Below are positions 58,844 through 64,000 of a DNA stretch of 64,000 nucleotides, piece by piece. The notes beneath the pieces were generated by a model. The model did no database searches. It worked only from the letters and a program-made list of their open reading frames with translations, and was not told where the DNA came from. The DNA comes from Burkholderia latens (GTDB lineage Bacteria; Pseudomonadota; Gammaproteobacteria; Burkholderiales; Burkholderiaceae), in contig NZ_CABVPL010000004.1 in the NCBI RefSeq assembly GCF_902499045.1, positions 124,001-188,000 on the forward strand. Direction: 5' to 3'. The first letter of the stretch is position 1; every line of letters begins with the position of its first letter. Made by a program: the position numbers and the translations under genes.

Positions 58844-59839
58844 TCATGACGTCTGGCCGTCCGAGGATCGTTGGACGTCCGCAGTCGCCTGCTTTCCCTT
58901 ACTCACGAACTGGCTCGGCGGAACGCCGCAGATACGCTTGAATACGCGACGGAACGCTGTCTCTGACGTATAGCCGAGACTTTCGGCGAGACGGCTAATG
59001 TTGCAATGACCGCTCTTTAGCCTCAGGCGCGCCAGGTCGACACGCCATTCCGTCAAGTAATCGATGGGCGAACTGCCGACGATCGCCGCAAAGCGGACTG
59101 CAAAGGCGGTGCGGGACATTCCCGCATGGGCGGCGAGACCGGCGACTGTCCACGCATGACCGGGGTCCTTATGCATTGCTGCCAATGCTTTCGCAATACG
59201 ATAGTCGCCTAGTCCGCGCACCCATCCCGGTCGATCACTCGACTCCGTGACTAGATAGCCTCTAACAGCACTGAGCAATACTGTCTCCGCAACAGCGCGT
59301 GCCATGGCTGTGTAACCCGGCAGTTCATTCGCACATTCTCGTGCGAGGAAGCGAAGCGATTCTGCCGTCCATGGAGATATATGCGGATCATCAGCCCGGA
59401 ACATGATCAGTTCCGGAAGTGCGCTCAGCACGCGGTGGCGTAGCTCGCTCTTCATCCCGAACGCTATGCCCAGCAACACAGTGGACTGGCCCGAGCCGCC
59501 CCAATTTAGAGTCACCGGCCTGTCAGGCTCCATGTCGCGCAGGTGATCGAGCCGTACTCGACGAAACAGATCACCGATGTCCGTAGGCGGAATATCATCG
59601 CTACTGCAGAGCACCACCGAATCGCTCCCTGCGGTCAGCAGCACAGTTGCGCCCGGCTCCAACCACTGTGGTATCGCATCCCCGTATCGCAACCAGCATC
59701 CTCCCCCACTTGCGACGGTATAGCTCGCGACGGAGGGCGCGTCCACAAAGCGCAGGCTCCAAGGCTCGCACAGACTGATGGTGCCGATGGCCGCTGAGCC
59801 CAGCGAAAGCGACGCCAATATTTCACTGACCGAGTCCAT
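58844..59839 (-). CDS. AraC-family regulator with cupin sensor
   Basis: Transcription factor of 331 residues with a cupin_6-type N-terminal half (SLCEPWSLRFVDAPSVASYTVASGGGCWLRY, LLTAGSDSVVLCS, IMFRADDPHI) and a C-terminal double HTH (WTVAGLAAHAGMSRTAFAVRFAAIVGSSPIDYLTEWRVDLARLRL, ISRLAESLGYTSETAFRRVFKRICGVPPSQF). Start 59839 has GAGAG. Its target is not clear: it faces the outer-membrane channel gene tail to tail and runs away from cyoA. It may act on a distant gene or on the aromatic unit. Confidence 0.87.
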   Translation of the reverse strand: MDSVSEILASLSLGSAAIGTISLCEPWSLRFVDAPSVASYTVASGGGCWLRYGDAIPQWLEPGATVLLTAGSDSVVLCSSDDIPPTDIGDLFRRVRLDHLRDMEPDRPVTLNWGGSGQSTVLLGIAFGMKSELRHRVLSALPELIMFRADDPHISPWTAESLRFLARECANELPGYTAMARAVAETVLLSAVRGYLVTESSDRPGWVRGLGDYRIAKALAAMHKDPGHAWTVAGLAAHAGMSRTAFAVRFAAIVGSSPIDYLTEWRVDLARLRLKSGHCNISRLAESLGYTSETAFRRVFKRICGVPPSQFVSKGKQATADVQRSSDGQTS

Positions 59840-60041
59840 TTCTACTCTCGAACGAATGCGGTGCTTCTCTGAACGATCAGTACGCACCGACGACCAAATC
59901 CACCGGCATCATACGCGTTCCTGAGTGCATGCCGTCGCGCTATATGACAAATTCATCTGCGAATTTTTATCGACAGTCGAATCCCCAACGCGGTATCAGT
60001 TTGCGTATCGCCCTGTTCCAACCCGGAGCTTGGGCCGCAAT

Positions 60042-60929
60042 ATGAAAAGAGAGGTCTGTCGAGGTCTGTCGGCGTCGATTTCAATCATCGCGGCATTGGC
60101 TCTTTCAGGTTGTAGCGGGGACATCCTTAATCCTAAAGGTAGCGTCGGAGCCGCCGAGAAGGCGCTGATCGCCACCTCGACATGGGCGATGCTGATCGTC
60201 GTCGTGCCGGTGATCCTGCTGACGGTATGGTTCGCGTGGCGCTACCGCGCGTCGAACCGCAACGCCACGTATGCACCGAACTGGTCGCACTCGACCGCGA
60301 TCGAGGTGGTGATCTGGACGGTGCCGACGCTGATCATCCTGTTCCTCTGCGTGCTCACGTGGAAAACCACGCACGAACTCGATCCATACAAGCCGCTCGA
60401 GTCGTCGGTGAAGCCGATCGACGTCGAGGTCGTCGCGCTCGACTGGAAGTGGCTGTTCATCTATCCGGAACTCGGCATCGCGTCGGTGAACCAGCTCGCG
60501 ATTCCGGTCGGCACACCGGTGAATTTCCGCATCACGTCGGATTCGGTGATGAACTCGTTCTTCATTCCGCAGCTCGGCGGCCAGGTCTACGCGATGGCCG
60601 GCATGCAGACGCGCCTGCACCTGATCGCCGACGAAGCCGGCGACTATGCGGGCACGTCCGCCAACTTCAGCGGCCGCGGCTTCTCCGACATGAAATTCCG
60701 CACGCTTGCCGAGCCGCGTGAGCAGTTCGACGCCTGGGTGCGGAAGGTGAAGGCCTCGCCCGACCGGCTCGACGCGACCGTGTACGGCACCGTCGCGCAG
60801 CCGAGCGAGAAGGCGCCCGTGCGCTACTTCTCGTCGGTCGATCCGCGGCTCTTCCACAACATCATCGCGAAATACAACGATGGCCACGTCCTCGATCTGA
60901 AGGACGCCGCCTGCGGCACGAAGGGGTAA
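60042..60929 (+). CDS. cyoA: Cytochrome bo3 ubiquinol oxidase subunit II
   Basis: Quinol oxidase subunit II (295 residues), a lipoprotein with signal [17 protein letters not shown] and lipobox cysteine near residue 24. Two transmembrane helices follow ([20 protein letters not shown] and [18 protein letters not shown]), then the cupredoxin-like domain ([26 protein letters not shown]) without the CuA ligands of cytochrome c oxidases, as expected for quinol oxidases. Start ATG 60042 is chosen for the signal peptide. First of four tightly spaced cyo genes. Confidence 0.93.
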   Translation: MKREVCRGLSASISIIAALALSGCSGDILNPKGSVGAAEKALIATSTWAMLIVVVPVILLTVWFAWRYRASNRNATYAPNWSHSTAIEVVIWTVPTLIILFLCVLTWKTTHELDPYKPLESSVKPIDVEVVALDWKWLFIYPELGIASVNQLAIPVGTPVNFRITSDSVMNSFFIPQLGGQVYAMAGMQTRLHLIADEAGDYAGTSANFSGRGFSDMKFRTLAEPREQFDAWVRKVKASPDRLDATVYGTVAQPSEKAPVRYFSSVDPRLFHNIIAKYNDGHVLDLKDAACGTKG

Positions 60930-60932
60930 CGC

Positions 60933-62939
60933 ATGTTCGGCAAACTCACACTATCGGCGATCCCGTTCGATCAGCCCATCATCATGGTGGCCGGCGCCTT
61001 CATGGGGCTGGTCGTGCTGGGCATCCTCGCCGCGCTGACGATCACCGGCCGCTGGAAGTGGCTGTGGACGGAATGGCTGACGACGGTCGACCACAAGAAA
61101 CTCGGCGTGATGTACATCATCGTCGCGCTGATCATGCTGCTGCGCGGCTTCGCCGACGCGATCATGATGCGCATGCAGCTCGCGCTCGCCTACAACGCGC
61201 CCGGCTACCTGCCGCCGCACCACTATGACCAGATCTTCACGGCACACGGCGTGATCATGATCTTCTTCATGGCGATGGTGTTCATGGTCGGCCTGATGAA
61301 CCTCGTCGTGCCGCTGCAGATCGGTGCGCGCGACGTCGCATTCCCGTTCATCAACTCGCTCTCCTTCTGGATGACGGCCGTCAGCGCGATCCTGATCAAC
61401 ATCTCGCTCGTGATCGGCGAGTTCGCGCAGACGGGCTGGCTCGCATATCCGCCGCTGTCGGAGCTGCAGTTCAGTCCGGGGGTAGGGGTCGACTACTACC
61501 TGTGGGCGCTGCAGATCTCGGGCGTCGGCACGCTGCTGACCGGCGTGAACTTCTTCGTGACGATCATCAAGATGCGCGCGCCCGGCATGACGCTGATGAA
61601 GATGCCGGTGTTCACGTGGACGGCCCTTTGCACGAACGTGCTGATCATGGCGTCGTTCCCGATCCTGACCGCGACGCTTGCGCTGCTCGGCCTCGACCGT
61701 TACCTCGGCATGCACTTCTTCACGAACGAAGCCGGCGGCAACGCGATGCTGTACCTGAACCTGATCTGGGCGTGGGGCCATCCGGAGGTGTACATCCTGA
61801 TCCTGCCGGCGTTCGGCATCTTCTCGGAAGTCATCGCGACGTTCTCGAAGAAGCCGCTGTTCGGCTACAAGACGATGGTGTACGCGACCTGCGCGATCAT
61901 GGTGCTGTCGTTCCTCGTGTGGCTGCACCACTTCTTCACGATGGGCTCGGGTGCCAACGTGAACGCGTTCTTCGGCATCATGACGATGATCATCGCGATC
62001 CCGACCGGCGTGAAGGTGTTCAACTGGCTGTTCACGATGTATCGCGGCCGGATCGAATTCACGACGCCCGTGCTGTGGACGATCGGCTTCATGGTCACCT
62101 TCACGCTCGGCGGCATGACCGGCGTGATGATGGCGATCCCGGGCGCGGACTTCGTGCTGCACAACAGCCTGTTCCTGATCGCGCACTTCCACAACGTGAT
62201 CATCGGCGGCGTGCTGTTCGGTTATCTCGCGGGCTTCAACTACTGGTTCCCGAAGGCGTTCGGCTTCAAGCTGAACGAGAAACTCGGCAAGGCTGCGTTC
62301 TGGTTCTGGCAGGTCGGCTTCTACGTCGCGTTCGTGCCGCTCTACGTGCTCGGCTTCATGGGCATGACGCGGCGTCTGAACCACTACGACAACCCGGCGT
62401 GGCATCCGTGGCTGCTGGTCGCCGCGTTCGGCGCCGTGCTGATCGCGATCGGCATCGCTTGCCAGCTGCTGCAACTGGTCGTCAGCATCCGCAATCGGAA
62501 CCTGCCGGCGTACCGTGACACCACGGGCGATCCGTGGGGCGGCCGCACGCTGGAATGGGCGACCTCGTCGCCGCCGGCCGACTATAACTTCGCGGTGATC
62601 CCGCAAGTGCGCACGCTCGACGCGTACGCCGACATGAAGGCGCGCGGCGATGGCCGGCCGAACCCGGCGGCGATCCGCGACATCCACATGCCGTCGAATA
62701 CGTGTGCGGGCCTCGTGGTCGCGATCTTCAGCCTGGTGCTGGGCTTCGCGCTGGTATGGCACATCTGGTGGATGGCGATCGGCGGCCTGGTCGGCATCGT
62801 CGCGACGCTCGTGATCTACAGCTCGCGTGACAACGACGGCTACTACATCCCGGCGACGAAGGTGCGCAAGATCGAAGAGAAGCAACCGGCGGCGCGCGTG
62901 GCCACGCGTGTCGACGACGTGGAACTGGAGGCCAACTGA
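60933..62939 (+). CDS. cyoB: Cytochrome bo3 ubiquinol oxidase subunit I
   Basis: Haem-copper oxidase catalytic subunit (668 residues, E. coli 663). Haem and copper ligands are in [13 protein letters not shown], the [12 protein letters not shown] histidine, [17 protein letters not shown] with the His-Tyr pair, the WLHHFFTMG di-histidine and [20 protein letters not shown]. It starts three bases after cyoA and its TGA overlaps the cyoC ATG. It reduces oxygen to water with ubiquinol electrons and pumps protons across the inner membrane. Confidence 0.96.
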   Translation: MFGKLTLSAIPFDQPIIMVAGAFMGLVVLGILAALTITGRWKWLWTEWLTTVDHKKLGVMYIIVALIMLLRGFADAIMMRMQLALAYNAPGYLPPHHYDQIFTAHGVIMIFFMAMVFMVGLMNLVVPLQIGARDVAFPFINSLSFWMTAVSAILINISLVIGEFAQTGWLAYPPLSELQFSPGVGVDYYLWALQISGVGTLLTGVNFFVTIIKMRAPGMTLMKMPVFTWTALCTNVLIMASFPILTATLALLGLDRYLGMHFFTNEAGGNAMLYLNLIWAWGHPEVYILILPAFGIFSEVIATFSKKPLFGYKTMVYATCAIMVLSFLVWLHHFFTMGSGANVNAFFGIMTMIIAIPTGVKVFNWLFTMYRGRIEFTTPVLWTIGFMVTFTLGGMTGVMMAIPGADFVLHNSLFLIAHFHNVIIGGVLFGYLAGFNYWFPKAFGFKLNEKLGKAAFWFWQVGFYVAFVPLYVLGFMGMTRRLNHYDNPAWHPWLLVAAFGAVLIAIGIACQLLQLVVSIRNRNLPAYRDTTGDPWGGRTLEWATSSPPADYNFAVIPQVRTLDAYADMKARGDGRPNPAAIRDIHMPSNTCAGLVVAIFSLVLGFALVWHIWWMAIGGLVGIVATLVIYSSRDNDGYYIPATKVRKIEEKQPAARVATRVDDVELEAN

Positions 62940-63547
62940 TGTTGCAGAAAACCTTGAGCGCAACCCTGCTCGAACACGACGACCATCCGCCGTCGCACTC
63001 GGTGTTCGGCTTCTGGCTGTACCTGATGACCGACTGCGTGATCTTCGCGGCGCTGTTCGCGACGTTCGCGGTGCTCGGCAACCAGTACGCGGGCGGTCCG
63101 ACCGCGAAGGACCTGTTCGACATTCCGGGCGTCGCGGTGGAAACCGCCGCGCTGCTGCTGTCGAGCATCACGTACGGCTTCGCGATGCTGGCCGCGTACA
63201 AGCAGCGGCGCGGCGCGCTGCTCGCATGGCTCGCGGTGACGTTCGTGCTCGGCGCGGCGTTCCTCGCGATGGAGCTGCGCGAGTTCTCGCACCTGACCGC
63301 GGAAGGTGCGGGCCCGCAGCGCAGCGCGTTCCTGTCGGCGTTCTTCACGCTGGTCGGCACGCACGGGCTGCACGTGACGGCCGGCCTGCTGTGGATGATC
63401 GTGCTCGCCGGGCAGATCGTATTGCGCGGCGGCGACCTGACCGATCGCGACCTGCGGCGCCTGACGTGCCTGAGCCTCTTCTGGCACTTCCTCGACATCG
63501 TGTGGATCTGCGTGTTTTCCTTTGTCTATCTCGCGAGCGTGATCTAA
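62939..63547 (+). CDS. cyoC: Cytochrome bo3 ubiquinol oxidase subunit III
   Basis: Subunit III (202 residues) with five hydrophobic segments and the family pattern [27 protein letters not shown] at the start, [21 protein letters not shown] in the middle and [21 protein letters not shown] at the end. Overlaps cyoB by one base and ends one base before the cyoD start. Confidence 0.95.
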   Translation: MLQKTLSATLLEHDDHPPSHSVFGFWLYLMTDCVIFAALFATFAVLGNQYAGGPTAKDLFDIPGVAVETAALLLSSITYGFAMLAAYKQRRGALLAWLAVTFVLGAAFLAMELREFSHLTAEGAGPQRSAFLSAFFTLVGTHGLHVTAGLLWMIVLAGQIVLRGGDLTDRDLRRLTCLSLFWHFLDIVWICVFSFVYLASVI

Positions 63548-63880
63548 ATGGCTCATTCGCATTCGTCTCAACTCGAAGAAGGGCACGGCAGCGTCGGCGG
63601 CTATGTCGCGGGCTTCATTCTGTCGGTGCTGCTCACGGCCGCGTCGTTCGGCCTCGTGATGGGCGGCGTGCTGTCGCCGCACGCATCGCTGATCGCGCTG
63701 GCCGCGCTCGCGTTCGTGCAGATCGTCGTTCACCTCGTGTACTTCCTGCACATGAACGGTTCGTCGGGTCAGCGCTGGAACGTGATGGCGTTCAGCTACA
63801 CCGTGCTGACCGCGGCGATCCTGATCGTCGGCACGCTGTGGGTGATGCACAACGTCAGCATGAACATGATGTCGCGTTGA
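63548..63880 (+). CDS. cyoD: Cytochrome bo3 ubiquinol oxidase subunit IV
   Basis: Small subunit IV (110 residues) with three hydrophobic helices (YVAGFILSVLLTAASFGLVM, LIALAALAFVQIVVHLVYFLHM, MAFSYTVLTAAILIVGTLWVM). The HLVYFLHMNGSSGQRWN motif is characteristic. It immediately follows cyoC. The last 120 bases of the window after it hold no recognised gene. Confidence 0.94.
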   Translation: MAHSHSSQLEEGHGSVGGYVAGFILSVLLTAASFGLVMGGVLSPHASLIALAALAFVQIVVHLVYFLHMNGSSGQRWNVMAFSYTVLTAAILIVGTLWVMHNVSMNMMSR

Positions 63881-64000
63881 CATTGCGACGACGCACCGGC
63901 AGACCTGTTTGACCAAAAAATGGCTGATCCGACCTAGCGGCAATAGATGCCCGTTGGGCGAAATCATCGCAACTGGCCGGCAAGACCTCGACGCCTAGCC

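Noticed and set aside
60951-62963. 670-codon open frame on the minus strand opposite cyoB
   Set aside because: It is an antisense shadow of cyoB with His/Arg/Asp-rich composition caused by high third-position GC; no family pattern.
1-64000. CRISPR arrays, rRNA and tRNA genes
   Set aside because: No regularly spaced repeats, and no rRNA-like or cloverleaf sequence with the TTCGA-type arm in a proper context was noticed by reading; a tRNAscan or Infernal run would settle it.

Overview
The window is high-GC DNA that reads as a Burkholderia-type beta-proteobacterial replicon. The gene families (Burkholderia general porin, ACS-type MFS transporters, many LacI, LysR, GntR, IclR and AraC regulators, a cyoABCD ubiquinol oxidase) and the density of small catabolic operons suggest a secondary chromosome of a Burkholderia cepacia-complex or related species. 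This placement rests on protein resemblance and layout, not on a database search. No rRNA, tRNA, CRISPR array or intact insertion sequence was seen.

Layout. (1) 1-2.65 kb: an accessory, partly decayed patch. It holds the end of an AbiEi antitoxin, an AbiEii toxin whose reading frame runs on into an Rhs remnant, the broken Rhs tip, an intact colicin-E5-like ribonuclease module and its immunity gene. (2) 3.1-14.1 kb: a cupin of the DMSP-lyase family divergent from a glycine-betaine-type ABC transporter (proVWX-like), then serine hydroxymethyltransferase, a DapA-like aldolase/lyase, a PuuB-like FAD oxidoreductase, a PuuC-like aldehyde dehydrogenase and a LysR regulator. This looks like an uptake-and-degradation unit for an osmolyte or other quaternary amine. 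(3) 14.7-19.8 kb: SDR, MFS, VOC protein and an HTH-citrate synthase fusion, divergent from a D-2-hydroxyacid dehydrogenase. Two matching operator-like sites lie in the divergent promoter. (4) 19.9-27.5 kb: gene remnants, then a moc/iol-like cluster: ferredoxin reductase, MocE-type Rieske ferredoxin and MocD-type desaturase-fold oxygenase, divergent from a LacI regulator, two TIM-barrel proteins and an inositol-2-dehydrogenase. It suggests oxidative demethylation and breakdown of a methylated inositol or inosamine (rhizopine-like compound). (5) 27.6-28.4 kb: scar with a dispersed repeat, a VanB-type reductase fragment and an IS3 transposase fragment.

(6) 28.5-48.8 kb: a large sugar-acid region. 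It carries a Tat-exported galactarolactone-isomerase-like amidohydrolase, talarate/galactarate dehydratase, aldarate transporter, LacI regulator, two UxaA/GarD-family dehydratases, porin, a second transporter, an esterase, an enolase-superfamily dehydratase, uronate dehydrogenase, 2-oxoglutarate semialdehyde dehydrogenase, small accessory proteins, an aldose epimerase, an IclR regulator fused to an SMP-30 beta-propeller, and an RraA-like aldolase. Three copies of a GTTCCA-N5-TGGAAC palindrome link the GarD operon, the semialdehyde dehydrogenase operon and the IclR/RraA divergent promoter into one probable regulon for uronate and aldarate oxidation to 2-oxoglutarate.

(7) 48.8-58.6 kb: an aromatic meta-cleavage-type cluster (FAD hydroxylase, MFS, GntR regulator, extradiol dioxygenase, FAH-family hydrolase, aldehyde dehydrogenase, acetoacetate-decarboxylase-family protein, outer-membrane channel), followed by an AraC regulator. 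(8) 60.0-63.9 kb: cyoABCD, cytochrome bo3-type ubiquinol oxidase.

Three degenerate copies of one short repeat sit at boundaries between these blocks, which suggests that they mark old insertion or recombination points.
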